Assembly (NCBI GenBank): GCA_030027265.1
Contig: JASENG010000014.1
Location: forward strand, 48,506-112,505
Direction of reading: 5' to 3'
DNA: 64,000 bases
Source: Lysinibacillus fusiformis
Lineage (GTDB): Bacteria > Bacillota > Bacilli > Bacillales_A > Planococcaceae
The notes under the pieces are model-generated. The model searched no databases and was not told the DNA's origin. It saw only the letters and a program-made list of their open reading frames with translations. Made by a program: the position numbers and the translations under genes. Of this stretch, positions 1 through 8,083 are shown one piece after another (position 1 is the stretch's first letter; each line of letters starts with the position of its first letter).

Positions 1-56
1 TGAATCATTGAAACTTTTAGCTAAATAATAATGCTGATGCAAAAACTTAAATATTT

Positions 57-93
57 CCAGCTTGTGAATTCTTAAACAGAATCCGCAAGCTGG
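57..93. promoter_or_regulatory. Imperfect inverted repeat upstream of SDR gene
   Basis: Two 15-base arms, beginning CCAGCTTG and ending CAAGCTGG, pair with two imperfections around a 7-base loop. No run of T follows, so it is not a typical intrinsic terminator. It ends 29 bases before the SDR start and could be an operator, or a weak terminator of a gene lying left of the window. Confidence 0.3.
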
Positions 94-122
94 TTAAAAT
101 TAATATAAGAATAAAGGAGAGT

Positions 123-845
123 ATGACTTTGACACTAAAAGGAAAAAGAGTGGTTGTTTTAGGTGGTACATCTGGAATTGGCTTAGCCACTGCCAAGGCG
201 TTTCTCGATGCATCTGCACAAGTCATTATAGCCAGCCGTTCTGCTTCAAAATTATCTGACGCAAAAGCAAAACTTGGTGGTAACGCAGAAGGTTATGAAA
301 TCGACTTTCGCAGTGAGGAAAAGGTTGCTGACTTTTTCAAGATGGTTGGAAAATTTGATCACCTAGTGGTTACTGCAGGTGAAGGAGCAATGGGTCACTT
401 TAGCGAACTACCCGTAGCAGCCGTAAAAGAAGCTTTTGACAGCAAGTTCTGGGGGCAATATATTTCGGTTCATGCAGCTCTTCCATATTTGAATGATGAA
501 AGCTCCATTACATTAACTTCTGGTGTATATGGTGTACGTCCTCCACAAGGTGCAACGACGCTGGCTTCGATCAATTCAGCAATCGATGGATTAGTACGAG
601 GACTTTCAGTAGACCTGGCACCTATCAGAGTAAACGTGGTATCACCTGGTATTGTTGACACTCCTCTTTACGGCGGAATGCCAGAAAATCAACGGCAAGA
701 TATGTACAATGAGATTGCTCAGCAATTACCGGTTGGACGTGTTGCTCAACCGAAAGATATAGCTGAAACCTATGTTTACCTAGCGAAAAACGGGTTTACA
801 ACAGGTATATCAGTACTTATTGATGGTGGAGCTCATTTAATCTAA
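123..845 (+). CDS. SDR family oxidoreductase, atypical (copy 1)
   Basis: This 240-residue protein has a short-chain dehydrogenase/reductase fold. The N-terminal cofactor loop GGTSGIG lies at residues 14-20, and the C-terminal segment SPGIVDTP plus the IDGGAHL ending are typical of classical SDRs. The catalytic YxxxK motif is missing: the region after the TSG serine reads GATTLASINSA, with no Tyr or Lys where they are expected. An SDR subgroup typified by Listeria Lin1944 is known to lack these residues. Dinucleotide binding is likely but chemistry is uncertain. A GGAG site precedes the ATG. It is followed by an aldo/keto reductase, and the same pair recurs at 21247-23013, where the SDR is about four-fifths identical by eye. 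The substrate is unknown. Confidence 0.85.
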   Translation: MTLTLKGKRVVVLGGTSGIGLATAKAFLDASAQVIIASRSASKLSDAKAKLGGNAEGYEIDFRSEEKVADFFKMVGKFDHLVVTAGEGAMGHFSELPVAAVKEAFDSKFWGQYISVHAALPYLNDESSITLTSGVYGVRPPQGATTLASINSAIDGLVRGLSVDLAPIRVNVVSPGIVDTPLYGGMPENQRQDMYNEIAQQLPVGRVAQPKDIAETYVYLAKNGFTTGISVLIDGGAHLI

Positions 846-876
846 GTCGATTAATAAATTGATTTAAAATAAACCC

Positions 877-928
877 GGTGAGAATGAATACAAGTGTCAG
901 ACACTTATGGATCATTCTCACCTTTTTT
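877..928 (+). terminator. Rho-independent terminator after SDR
   Basis: An 11-bp stem GGTGAGAATGA / TCATTCTCACC encloses a smaller AAGTGTC/GACACTT hairpin and is followed by six T residues. Confidence 0.8.
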
Positions 929-1018
929 GTTATTTTTCACAGATAGGAAGTGAAATGGCCATATCATACAATAAGGAATGAATATTTTTGTTGGTTGTGG
1001 AAATCCTAACATATGCAT

Positions 1019-1044
1019 AATTTTTACGAAGAGCTGTAAAAATT
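1019..1044. promoter_or_regulatory. Perfect 9-bp inverted repeat upstream of AKR
   Basis: Arms AATTTTTAC and GTAAAAATT are separated by 8 bases and end 45 bases before the aldo/keto reductase start. The geometry suits a dimeric repressor site. No regulator can be assigned and no copy was found before the paralogous gene at 22096. Confidence 0.35.
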
Positions 1045-1089
1045 CTACTTCGATGATGCCCAAATACAAAAAAGAAAGGGTTGAGCCTG

Positions 1090-1980
1090 ATGAATGAAAA
1101 GAAAATATCGGAAATTAAACATGCATTTGCCAAGCGCGTGGTAACCCTGCCTGACGGCACTTCTTTACCTAGCTTAGGACAAGGAACATGGTACATGGGG
1201 GAAAATCCCCAAGTGAGGGATAAGGAAATTAAAGCCTTGCAGCTCGGCTTAGAATTGGGCATGACACTTATTGACACTGCTGAAATGTACGGAAATGGTG
1301 ATTCTGAACGTTTAGTAGGCGAAGCCATTAAAGGACGCAGAGATGAAGTCTTTTTAGTCTCAAAAGTGTATCCTCATCATGCAGGTTTAGATATGATTTC
1401 AAAAGCTTGTGAAAACAGCTTAAAGCGACTAGGAACAGACCACTTGGACTTATATCTTCTTCACTGGAGAGGACGTGTTCCTTTAGCAGAAACAATTGAA
1501 GGAATGGAAAAACTACGCGAAGAAGGGAAAATTTTAAGATGGGGCGTCTCCAATTTTGACACCGATGATATGGAAGAGCTATGGAACACTGTGAATGGAA
1601 AAAATAGTGTGACGAACCAAGTGCTATACCATTTAGGTTCAAGAGGAATCGACTACAATCTCTTACCATGGCAGCGTAAACATAACATGCCAATCATGGC
1701 CTACAGTCCCCTTGCTCAAGGAGGCTCTTTAAGAAGACAACTCTTAAGCGATCCAACTATTCTTGATATTGCTGACAAATACAATGCCCAACCATTACAA
1801 ATCGCTCTTGCTTGGACGATTCGTTCGAATAATGTCATCGCCATTCCAAAAGCAGTTCAAGAAGAACATGTTTTAGCAAATGCTGAGGCAGCAACAATTG
1901 AGTTGACTGAAGAAGACCTCAATAGACTTGATCAAGTATTTCCTAAACCCACTAGAAAAATGCCATTGGATATTATTTGA
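1090..1980 (+). CDS. Aldo/keto reductase (copy 1)
   Basis: This is a 296-residue NADPH-dependent aldo/keto reductase of the TIM-barrel superfamily, predicted to reduce aldehydes or ketones in the cytoplasm. All four catalytic residues are visible: Asp and Tyr in IDTAEMYGNG, Lys in LVSKVYP and His in LLHWRG. The C-terminal cofactor region IRSNNVIAIPKAV is also present. The frame is open from a TTG at 1081, but AGAAAGGG (1073-1080) is correctly spaced for the ATG at 1090, so that start is preferred. It follows the SDR gene after a terminator and is probably transcribed separately. A close paralogue lies at 22096-23013. The natural substrate cannot be read from sequence; detoxification of reactive aldehydes fits the neighbourhood. 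Confidence 0.9.
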   Translation: MNEKKISEIKHAFAKRVVTLPDGTSLPSLGQGTWYMGENPQVRDKEIKALQLGLELGMTLIDTAEMYGNGDSERLVGEAIKGRRDEVFLVSKVYPHHAGLDMISKACENSLKRLGTDHLDLYLLHWRGRVPLAETIEGMEKLREEGKILRWGVSNFDTDDMEELWNTVNGKNSVTNQVLYHLGSRGIDYNLLPWQRKHNMPIMAYSPLAQGGSLRRQLLSDPTILDIADKYNAQPLQIALAWTIRSNNVIAIPKAVQEEHVLANAEAATIELTEEDLNRLDQVFPKPTRKMPLDII

Positions 1981-2129
1981 AAATTCATTTTAAAAAAGAC
2001 TCCTAGTGGGGGAGTAGACAATTTAATAGAAATTTAATATGATAGGGCGTTTCACGCGTGTTCTTGATTATTATATTTGATTTAGAGATATTAAAATGAA
2101 GGCTTTGGCAGTGTCAGCCCAAATAACAT

Positions 2130-2360
2130 ATCAAATGGTAATTTGGCCTGTAAGCATTCCTTTTACGTATTTGTTTGTAAGTTGTTGAGCTACTACGACT
2201 TCTTTGACTGTCATCGCATGTGTCCATTCCACATCTCGGTAAATAATCGGAGGTTTCACGCAGCGAGAGCCATAAGAACTACCCAAGCAGAATCTGTGAA
2301 CGCAAAGCCTGTTAAATGCTCACCGGAATATTCGACCATATCTGTACGTTCGAATTCGCC
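2130..2360 (-). pseudogene. Unidentified decayed coding sequence
   Basis: On the minus strand the stretch downstream of the istA remnant reads as protein only when frames are switched: one piece contains [12 protein letters not shown], another [14 protein letters not shown] and [12 protein letters not shown] do not recognise the family. It may be the 3' part of a gene interrupted by the IS21 fragment or unrelated debris. The rest of the gap from 1981 to 2817 shows nothing I can support. Confidence 0.3.
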
Positions 2361-2549
2361 GTTCTCCCCATTTCTCATCGTATATCATGCCCGTTTTAAT
2401 ATGCGTTTTTTCTTGAGGTAATTGATCGTCATCCCATCCTTTTTAGCGGTACGCCAATTGACATTTATTGCTGTTGCTATTGTAGAAATAGATAGTCCTT
2501 TTTCGTTGCGTAATGTTTTGATGCAATTAACTTCAGACATTGCTAGCAT
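2360..2549 (-). pseudogene. istA: IS21-family transposase IstA remnant
   Basis: Starting from an ATG at 2549 with AGGTAAGAAAGG before it, the minus strand encodes about 37 residues with IS21 IstA features: IKTLRNEKGLSISTIA followed by NVNWRTAKK, the N-terminal helix-turn-helix. After the RTAKK motif at about 2439 a frameshift moves the reading to a WDDDQLPQEKTH segment, then homology ends. Full IstA proteins are around 400-500 residues, so this is only the 5' end. No istB and no convincing terminal repeats were seen. Confidence 0.65.
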
Positions 2550-2817
2550 CCTTTCTTACCTCCACTAGTTAGATTCGACATCTAAAATGTAGAGGGACTT
2601 GGGGTGACTGGCAAGTCTTTTTTATGCACTTCTCTTTCCGAGTTTCATTAAACCTGAATAAGCATAATAATTCCTTTTTATATTTAATTGGGTTCTTTTT
2701 AGATAGGACGCCTAATGTTTTCTTGGGTTTAAACAAAGGTTATGACTGGGGTATTATATTACAATATGATAATATTCAAACGGAGTTGAAGAATGAGCTA
2801 TTGAAAAGGAGAACAGT

Positions 2818-3864
2818 ATGACGAATAAAGATAAATTTATTGGCTTTATTGGTACTTATACAAAAGAACAAAGTGAGGGAATATACTCCTTTACGTTTGA
2901 TACTGCCACTAATAAAATAGAAAATATACAAGTTGCCGCTAATATTGATAACCCTACCTATTTAGCGATTTCGAAAGATAAACGTTTTTTATATAGCATT
3001 GTCCAGGAAGGTAGTAAGGGTGGAGTTGCTTCTTTTTCCCTTGACCGTTCAACAGGAAAGCTTCAAGAATTGAATAGGCAATTAACCGAAGGACCTCAAC
3101 CCTGCCACATTTTTGTAGATAATGAACAACGCTACCTACTTGCAACAAATTACCACAAAGGGACAATTAGTGCGTATACTCTAAACAAAGAATCTGGGAC
3201 GATTAACGATCATCCGTCTGTCGTAGCGCATCATGGAACAATGGTTGAACAAATTCCACATACTCACTATTCAGCTTTCACACCGGATGAAAAATATGTA
3301 GTAGTTGTTGATTTGGGGCTGGACCGCCTATATACCTATGAACTCGTCAATAATACCTTACAAAATGTAACTCATTTGACATTAAGAGCGGGCAGTGGAC
3401 CGAGACATCTAGTGTTTCACCCTAATGGCCGCTACGCTTATATCATGACAGAGTTTAGTTCTGAAGTGATTGTATTAAAATATCAAGCTGACAATGGAAC
3501 ATTTACCGAAGAGCAATCAATTTCGACAATTCCGGAAGAGTTTACAGAAAACAATCAAGGTAGCTTTATCCACATTTCTTCAGACGGAAGATTTATTTAT
3601 GTGGGCAACCGGGGACATAATAGTGTTGCTGTTTTTAGCGTTGATAAAGAAACCAATCTATTGACCCTTGTGGAACGGATTTCTTCAGAAGGAGACTGGC
3701 CGCGAGACTTTTCCCTCGATCCTACAGAAGAGTATATCGTTGGTTCGAATCAGAATTCCAATAATTTGGTTCCATATAAACGAAACAAAGAAACGGGAAC
3801 GCTTACGTTACTAAAGTCAGATATTCCTGTTCCCAATCCAGTTTGTATTAAATTTATCGGGTAA
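2818..3864 (+). CDS. pgl: 6-phosphogluconolactonase, beta-propeller (YkgB/Pgl type)
   Basis: This 348-residue protein belongs to the seven-bladed beta-propeller lactonase family that hydrolyses 6-phosphogluconolactone to 6-phosphogluconate in the oxidative pentose phosphate pathway. Visible family segments are GFIGTYTKEQSEGIY at the start, GPQPCHIFVD, IPHTHYSAFTPD, GSGPRHLVFHPNGRYAY and YVGNRGHNSVAVF, and the length is normal. The ATG is preceded by AAAAGGAG. It lies upstream of hxlB/hxlA/hxlR, gnd, zwf and pgi, from which it is now separated by an IS1182-type insertion. With those genes it completes a cyclic formaldehyde oxidation route. No copy of the 33-bp element seen before hxlA and gnd was found upstream. 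The lactonase assignment is firm at family level; the exact substrate is inferred from context. Confidence 0.85.
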   Translation: MTNKDKFIGFIGTYTKEQSEGIYSFTFDTATNKIENIQVAANIDNPTYLAISKDKRFLYSIVQEGSKGGVASFSLDRSTGKLQELNRQLTEGPQPCHIFVDNEQRYLLATNYHKGTISAYTLNKESGTINDHPSVVAHHGTMVEQIPHTHYSAFTPDEKYVVVVDLGLDRLYTYELVNNTLQNVTHLTLRAGSGPRHLVFHPNGRYAYIMTEFSSEVIVLKYQADNGTFTEEQSISTIPEEFTENNQGSFIHISSDGRFIYVGNRGHNSVAVFSVDKETNLLTLVERISSEGDWPRDFSLDPTEEYIVGSNQNSNNLVPYKRNKETGTLTLLKSDIPVPNPVCIKFIG

Positions 3865-4096
3865 GTGCGGAAATATAAAAAAGACCACAGACTGGAAAGA
3901 CATCTGAACTAACCAAATTTCATAAGACATAAAACGCCCTCGAATAGGGCATAATGGAAAATATGAACAAATAGTCGGAAGTGTTTTTGCAAGAAAAAAA
4001 ATTATTCATCAAAAGTGAAATGGGCTGATTTTTATAAGACAGAGTTAAGAAAATCATATTGAAACAAAAAGCGTTATATGTAATAAAATGTTAATA

Positions 4097-4119
4097 AAAT
4101 GTATACTTAGTATACATTT
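4097..4119. repeat. Left copy of 23-bp palindromic direct repeat (IS target duplication)
   Basis: A 23-bp, nearly perfectly self-complementary sequence (arms AAATGTATAC / GTATACATTT) abuts the left IS end. An identical copy abuts the right end at 5846-5868, so it is read as a duplicated palindromic target site. Confidence 0.75.
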
Positions 4120-4120
4120 C

Positions 4121-4162
4121 AGACTGTAGACAAACTCGAAAATTCGAGTTTGTCTACAGTCT
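4121..4162 (+). terminator. Long perfect hairpin with T run at left IS end
   Basis: Arms of about 19 bp, AGACTGTAGACAAACTCGA and its complement, sit around a tiny loop and are followed by TTTTTT. The left arm contains the IS terminal repeat itself. It should stop transcription entering the element from outside. Confidence 0.7.
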
Positions 4163-4207
4163 TTTTTCTTTTAAAATATAAGTAATAGTAGTTTTTGAAA
4201 TAGTGTT

Positions 4208-4333
4208 AGTTGATTTCCGTTTCGGCGGACGCTTTCCGCGGGCGTGGCCCAATCCTCCTCGTCGCTTTGCTCCTGCGGGGTATCGGCCTTCACGCTTTTC
4301 CCGCAGGAGTCGCCGCCTACACTACAATCAACT
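4208..4333. repeat. GC-rich imperfect inverted repeat upstream of transposase
   Basis: A 126-bp stretch bounded by AGTTGATT and AATCAACT contains GGCGGACGCTTTCCGCGGG and CCCGCAGGAGTCGCCGCC, which can fold into a long stem. It is much richer in GC than its surroundings. From memory, similar stem-loops recur in Bacillaceae intergenic DNA and next to IS1182 transposases; that needs a genome search. Confidence 0.6.
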
Positions 4334-4366
4334 CCCTTCTAAAATAAATGTCTGAGGTGAATGGAT

Positions 4367-5725
4367 ATGATGTCGAAAAATCAAATAAATGAACGGGATC
4401 AAATTGAGATGATTACAATTGAGCAACTTGTGCCACAGGATCATCTTGTCAGAAAGCTTGAATCAGCTATTGATTTTTCTTTCATCTATCCACTAGTTGA
4501 ACCGCTGTACTCAACACTAGGTCGACCGAGTGTTGATCCAGTCGTATTAATCAAAATGACTTTTGTTCAATATGTATTTGGTATTCGTTCAATGCGACAA
4601 ACAATAAAAGAAATCGAGACGAATATGGCATATCGATGGTTTTTAGGTTTCGGTTTTCATTCGGAAGTACCTCACTTTTCTACCTTCGGTAAAAATTATG
4701 AACGTCGTTTCCAAGATACCGACATCTTTGAACAGATTTTCTATCGAATTCTTAAAGAAATCGCAGATAAAGGATTACTAAGTGCTGACCATGTTTTTAT
4801 CGATTCAACTCATGTTAAAGCGAGTGCGAATAAACGTAAATTCGAAAAGAAGATAGTCCGTAAAGAGACTCGGGCGTATGAAGCTAAACTTCAAGAAGAA
4901 TTGAATCAAGATCGTATTGATCACGGGAAGAAGCCATTTCCACCTGATAAATTTGAAAAAGAAGAAATGAAGGAAATTAAGGAAAGTACGACCGATCCTG
5001 AAAGTGGCTACTATGTAAAAGATGAAAGAACGAAACAGTTTGCTTATTCATTCCATGCGGCAGCGGATCGCTATGGATTTATACTTGGCTCCATTGTCAC
5101 ACCTGGGAATATTCATGATAGTCAAATGCTTCAACCACTTGTTGAAAAAGTAATGGAAAAAGTCAAAAAGCCACTTGCTGTTGCTGCCGATGCTGCTTAT
5201 AAAACACCTGCAATTACTAAGTTTTTATTTGAACATAATATTCAACCGGCACTTCCCTATACACGACCAAAAACGAAGGATGGATTTTTACGTAAACACG
5301 ATTATATATATGACGAGTACTATGATTGCTACCTTTGTCCGGAAGGGCAAATCCTAAAATACTCTACAACGACTAAAGATGGGAAACGTCAATATAAATC
5401 GAACCCTACTCAATGTGCAACCTGTCCTTTGCTTTCTCAATGTACGAACAGTAAAGACCACCGAAAAATCATTGAGCGTCATATTTGGGCACATCATGTA
5501 GAGGAAGCAGATCATCTTCGTCATCAAAACGATATCAAACAAATATATGCGAGACGTAAAGAAACGATTGAACGTGTCTTTGCGGATGCGAAAGAAAAGC
5601 ATGGTATGCGATGGACAACCCTTCGTGGGATTAAAAAATTGTCCATGCAGGCGATGCTTACTTTTGCTGCCATGAATTTAAAGAAGCTTGCCAATTGGAC
5701 ATGGCAAGCTCCAGAAAGTGTCTAA
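4367..5725 (+). CDS. IS1182 family transposase
   Basis: This transposase of about 452 residues is predicted to cut and join DNA through a DDE (RNase H-like) active site. Candidate catalytic residues are the Asp in DHVFIDSTHVKASAN, the Asp in AVAADAAYKTP and the Glu in RRKETIERVFADAKEKHGMR. The N-terminal region QLVPQDHLVRKLE and the Cys-containing CYLCPEG / CATCPLLSQC insert are typical of the IS1182 group. GAGGTG at 4354-4359 is best spaced for the ATG at 4367; an ATG at 4361 is in the same frame. No frameshift is seen, so the enzyme may be active. Confidence 0.9.
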   Translation: MMSKNQINERDQIEMITIEQLVPQDHLVRKLESAIDFSFIYPLVEPLYSTLGRPSVDPVVLIKMTFVQYVFGIRSMRQTIKEIETNMAYRWFLGFGFHSEVPHFSTFGKNYERRFQDTDIFEQIFYRILKEIADKGLLSADHVFIDSTHVKASANKRKFEKKIVRKETRAYEAKLQEELNQDRIDHGKKPFPPDKFEKEEMKEIKESTTDPESGYYVKDERTKQFAYSFHAAADRYGFILGSIVTPGNIHDSQMLQPLVEKVMEKVKKPLAVAADAAYKTPAITKFLFEHNIQPALPYTRPKTKDGFLRKHDYIYDEYYDCYLCPEGQILKYSTTTKDGKRQYKSNPTQCATCPLLSQCTNSKDHRKIIERHIWAHHVEEADHLRHQNDIKQIYARRKETIERVFADAKEKHGMRWTTLRGIKKLSMQAMLTFAAMNLKKLANWTWQAPESV

Positions 5726-5795
5726 ATTAGAATACTCGTAGAGTACTTTTGCTTAAAATAAGACTGTCAAATACCCGAAAAAATCAAAGAAATAC

Positions 5796-5833
5796 AAAAG
5801 GCATTCAGAATGAGACCATTCTGAATGCCTTTT
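5796..5833. terminator. Terminator-like hairpin at right IS end
   Basis: Arms of about 17 bp (AAAAGGCATTCAGAATG and complement) around AGAC end in T-rich DNA on either strand, just inside the right terminal repeat. Confidence 0.7.
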
Positions 5834-5845
5834 GTCGACACTCTG

Positions 5846-5868
5846 AAATGTATACTTAGTATACATTT
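5846..5868. repeat. Right copy of 23-bp palindromic direct repeat
   Basis: Identical to 4097-4119 and directly after the right IS end, as expected for a target duplication. Confidence 0.75.
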
Positions 5869-5891
5869 TATTATTATGTGAATTTAAAATA

Positions 5892-5931
5892 AAAAAGGCC
5901 ACAAACTTTATCTAAAGGATGTGGCCTTTTG
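5892..5931 (-). terminator. Terminator of hxlA-hxlB transcript
   Basis: Stem AAAAGGCCACA / TGTGGCCTTTT around a 15-base loop, followed on the minus strand by a T run, 12 bases beyond the hxlB stop. Confidence 0.85.
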
Positions 5932-5942
5932 CTAATTTAAAT

Positions 5943-6500
5943 TTATTCGAGGTTCGCATGTTTACCATACATTGTGTTGGAATCGAGTCCTTTTTTCTCC
6001 ATGAAACGCAAGATGGCTGAATCATAAAATAACAACATCGTCTGCTCGAATAGAGAACCCATTGGTTGAATGGTTTTGTAATCACCTGCAGTTTGATCTT
6101 TTGTTACGCCCGGTAATTTAACCGTGATATCTGCTAATTTGCCAATCGTGGAATCGGGTGAAATCGTGATGGCTGCAACAATACCTCCTAAGCTTTTCGC
6201 TTTTTCAGCAAAGGCAACTAATGTTTTTGTTTCTCCTGAACCTGAACCAAGGATCAATAAATCGCCCTTTTCCAAGTTCGCTGTTACGGTTTCTCCAACG
6301 ACGTAAGCATCAATTCCCATGTGCATCATTCGCATGACAAAAGATTTACCCATCAATCCGGATCGACCTGCACCAGCGACAAAGATTTTCTTGGACAGTA
6401 AAATTTGGTTTACTAATTGTTCTGCTTCTTCATCAGAAATGAGATGAACCGTTTGACTTAATTCTTGAACAACTTCGGCTAAATATTGTGTAGTTTTCAT
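5943..6500 (-). CDS. hxlB: 6-phospho-3-hexuloisomerase
   Basis: This 185-residue SIS-domain isomerase converts D-arabino-3-hexulose 6-phosphate to fructose 6-phosphate, the second step of formaldehyde fixation in the RuMP pathway. The sugar-phosphate-binding loops GAGRSGLMGKSFVMRM and GSGSGETKTL are present, as is the GKHANLE ending shared with B. subtilis HxlB. The length is that of the family. Only 6 bases separate it from hxlA upstream, so the two are co-transcribed from the element at 7247-7302, and a terminator follows. Identification is secure because it is paired with hxlA and hxlR. Confidence 0.95.
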   Translation of the reverse strand: MKTTQYLAEVVQELSQTVHLISDEEAEQLVNQILLSKKIFVAGAGRSGLMGKSFVMRMMHMGIDAYVVGETVTANLEKGDLLILGSGSGETKTLVAFAEKAKSLGGIVAAITISPDSTIGKLADITVKLPGVTKDQTAGDYKTIQPMGSLFEQTMLLFYDSAILRFMEKKGLDSNTMYGKHANLE

Positions 6501-6506
6501 CGTTAA

Positions 6507-7139
6507 TTAACCTTGTTGGATTAATTGTTTCATTTCACGAGCAACAGCTTTTTTATCTTCTTGAGTCGTAATACCGCCACCTACGATAATTAAATCAGGA
6601 TGTTGTTTAATTACTTCAGGAAGTGTTTCTAATTTGATACCACCTGCAATGGCAGTTTTTGTATTTTTAACAACGCCTTTAATTGTTGCAAGGTCTTCGA
6701 AAGAGTTTTTTCCAACTGCTTGAAGATCATAACCTGTGTGAACGCAGATATAATCAACACCAAGAGCATCTAGTTCTTTTGCGCGTGTTTCAATGTCTTT
6801 CACAGCGATCATATCAGCAAGAATTTCTTTCCCTTGTTTTTTCGCTTCTTCTACCGCACCTTTAATGGATGCGTCTTCTGCTGTTGCAAGAATTGTAATG
6901 ATGTCAGCGCCTGCAGCTGATGCTTGGCTAACTTCATATCCAGCTGCATCCATAATTTTCAAATCCGCTAAAACCGTTAAGTTAGGAAATGCAGCTTTCA
7001 CTTCTTTTACTGCTCTCAAACCTTCATTGATGACGACAGGAGTACCAATTTCGACAATATCAATATGTTCTTCTACCTCTTTTACGACTTCAATTGCTCC
7101 TGGTATATCAACTAGGTCTAATGCTAATTGTAATTTCAT
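6507..7139 (-). CDS. hxlA: 3-hexulose-6-phosphate synthase
   Basis: This 210-residue TIM-barrel aldolase of the orotidine monophosphate decarboxylase superfamily condenses formaldehyde with ribulose 5-phosphate to give 3-hexulose 6-phosphate. Key segments are QLALDLVD at the start, DIVEIGTPVI, the metal and catalytic motif LADLKIMDAAGYE, and the phosphate-binding GGIKLETLPE and IIVGGGIT near the C-terminus. Length matches B. subtilis HxlA. AAGGAGCG precedes the ATG. It is the first gene of a leftward hxlA-hxlB operon, divergent from hxlR. The shared intergenic region carries a 33-bp element overlapping the -35, consistent with activation by HxlR when formaldehyde is present. Confidence 0.96.
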   Translation of the reverse strand: MKLQLALDLVDIPGAIEVVKEVEEHIDIVEIGTPVVINEGLRAVKEVKAAFPNLTVLADLKIMDAAGYEVSQASAAGADIITILATAEDASIKGAVEEAKKQGKEILADMIAVKDIETRAKELDALGVDYICVHTGYDLQAVGKNSFEDLATIKGVVKNTKTAIAGGIKLETLPEVIKQHPDLIIVGGGITTQEDKKAVAREMKQLIQQG

Positions 7140-7246
7140 GTATATTCGCTCCTTATTGAATCATTTTGTTTATGCTAGTGTCTATAAATGTTCGATGTCT
7201 GAAAAAGTTTCCATTTAAAAGCTGTTTACTCACTAGCACGTTCCTT

Positions 7247-7302
7247 AGTATACTGAGTCTGTTATGAAATTATAAGTACGCACTTTTATCCCACATAGTG
7301 AT
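7247..7302 (-). promoter_or_regulatory. hxlAB promoter with HxlR-type element, copy A
   Basis: On the minus strand a 33-bp element (7302-7270) ends in GTGCGTACTTATAA. Its last six bases form a weak -35, and TATACT (7252-7247) follows after 17 bp. The element matches those before gnd (7892-7924) and the zwf unit (9591-9623) at about 23 of 33 positions. A weak -35 overlapped by a conserved site suits activation by HxlR. Confidence 0.7.
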
Positions 7303-7343
7303 AAAAAGTATACTATTAGACATAATAAAAGGAGGTGAATTGA

Positions 7344-7709
7344 ATGCCTAATTTAGCAGGTAAGACATTTAACTGTGAGAAGGAATTGACACTATCCGTA
7401 ATAGGTGGTAAATGGAAGATGTTGGTTTTATGGCATTTAGGTAAGGAAGGTACAAAACGATTTGGTGAACTAAAGGCCCTTATGCCAGGTATTACCCAAA
7501 GAATGCTTGTCAACCAATTACGCGAACTAGAAGATCATTTAATTGTGCATCGTGAAGTGTATCCTGTCGTTCCACCAAAAGTCGAATACTCACTTACTGA
7601 GCATGGAAAAAGTCTATTACCTATTTTGGATGCGATGTATAATTGGGGCAAAGATTATATTGAGAACGTATTAGAAGAGGAAATAAACGATCATTTCGAC
7701 GTTCAGTGA
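7344..7709 (+). CDS. hxlR: HxlR family regulator, formaldehyde sensor
   Basis: This 121-residue winged-helix protein is the likely activator of hxlAB. It has the family core [18 protein letters not shown], the recognition region [16 protein letters not shown] and the wing [18 protein letters not shown]. Cys11 and Lys13 occupy the positions that, in B. subtilis HxlR, are reported to be bridged by formaldehyde to switch the protein on. AAAGGAGGTGA precedes the ATG. It is divergent from hxlA and followed by a terminator. The conserved element in front of hxlA, gnd and the zwf unit suggests that its regulon here covers the entire cycle, not just hxlAB as in B. subtilis. Confidence 0.93.
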   Translation: MPNLAGKTFNCEKELTLSVIGGKWKMLVLWHLGKEGTKRFGELKALMPGITQRMLVNQLRELEDHLIVHREVYPVVPPKVEYSLTEHGKSLLPILDAMYNWGKDYIENVLEEEINDHFDVQ

Positions 7710-7809
7710 ATAATGAAAGATAATCATAATTTACGGCTATTCATTATTTTTAAACTTGGTAAGTTAAGTTAAAATAGAAGTTAACAGTAAAATAACCTCA
7801 TATTTGTGT

Positions 7810-7853
7810 AAAACCCTTGAACAGTCATTTAGATTATGTTCAAGGGTTTTTCA
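7810..7853 (+). terminator. Terminator after hxlR
   Basis: Stem AAAACCCTTGAACA / TGTTCAAGGGTTTT around a loop of about 14 bases, ending in T residues. Confidence 0.85.
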
Positions 7854-7879
7854 TTTCTATAGTGTTATTTTTTATACTA

Positions 7880-7947
7880 AGTTACACTCGTGTAACTATA
7901 TGTAAAAAAAGTCCGTACTTTTAAGAATGAATAATACGTAATATACT
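7880..7947 (+). promoter_or_regulatory. gnd promoter with HxlR-type element, copy B
   Basis: A perfect-arm inverted repeat AGTTACAC-TC-GTGTAACT (7880-7897) overlaps the 5' end of a 33-bp element (7892-7924) that ends GTCCGTACTTTTAA. The last six bases act as a weak -35, and TATACT (7942-7947) follows after 17 bp, the same layout as copy A. The leader to the gnd start is about 130 bases. Confidence 0.7.
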
Positions 7948-8083
7948 GATTCAGCATAGTAATAACCTATGACAAAAAACGATGTGAATTCAACCTTTGT
8001 TTTAAAAATTAATTCAATAAAGAGTAGAATTTACATTGATGTATACACTATACAAAGTAGATTCGAGAAGGAGAAGATATATT

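Larger units (their letters stand above)
4120..5845 (+). mobile_element. IS1182-type insertion sequence, complete (1726 bp)
   Basis: The element is bounded by imperfect inverted repeats: CAGACTGTAGACAAA on the left, and CAGAGTGTCGACAAA as the complement of the right end, matching at 13 of 15 positions. It is flanked by identical 23-bp repeats. It encodes one transposase of the IS1182 group. Terminator-like hairpins lie just inside both ends and would insulate it from outside transcription. It is inserted between pgl and hxlB, in otherwise metabolic DNA. The intact reading frame and identical flanking repeats suggest a fairly recent insertion. Confidence 0.85.

Noticed and set aside
2143..2421. 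Forward frame of 92 codons
   Set aside because: Protein-like signal is on the opposite strand (IS21 IstA remnant and an unidentified fragment). The forward translation resembles no family.
2624..2821. Forward frame just before the lactonase gene
   Set aside because: It has no ribosome site and low-complexity A/T-rich translation, and it lies in the leader of pgl.
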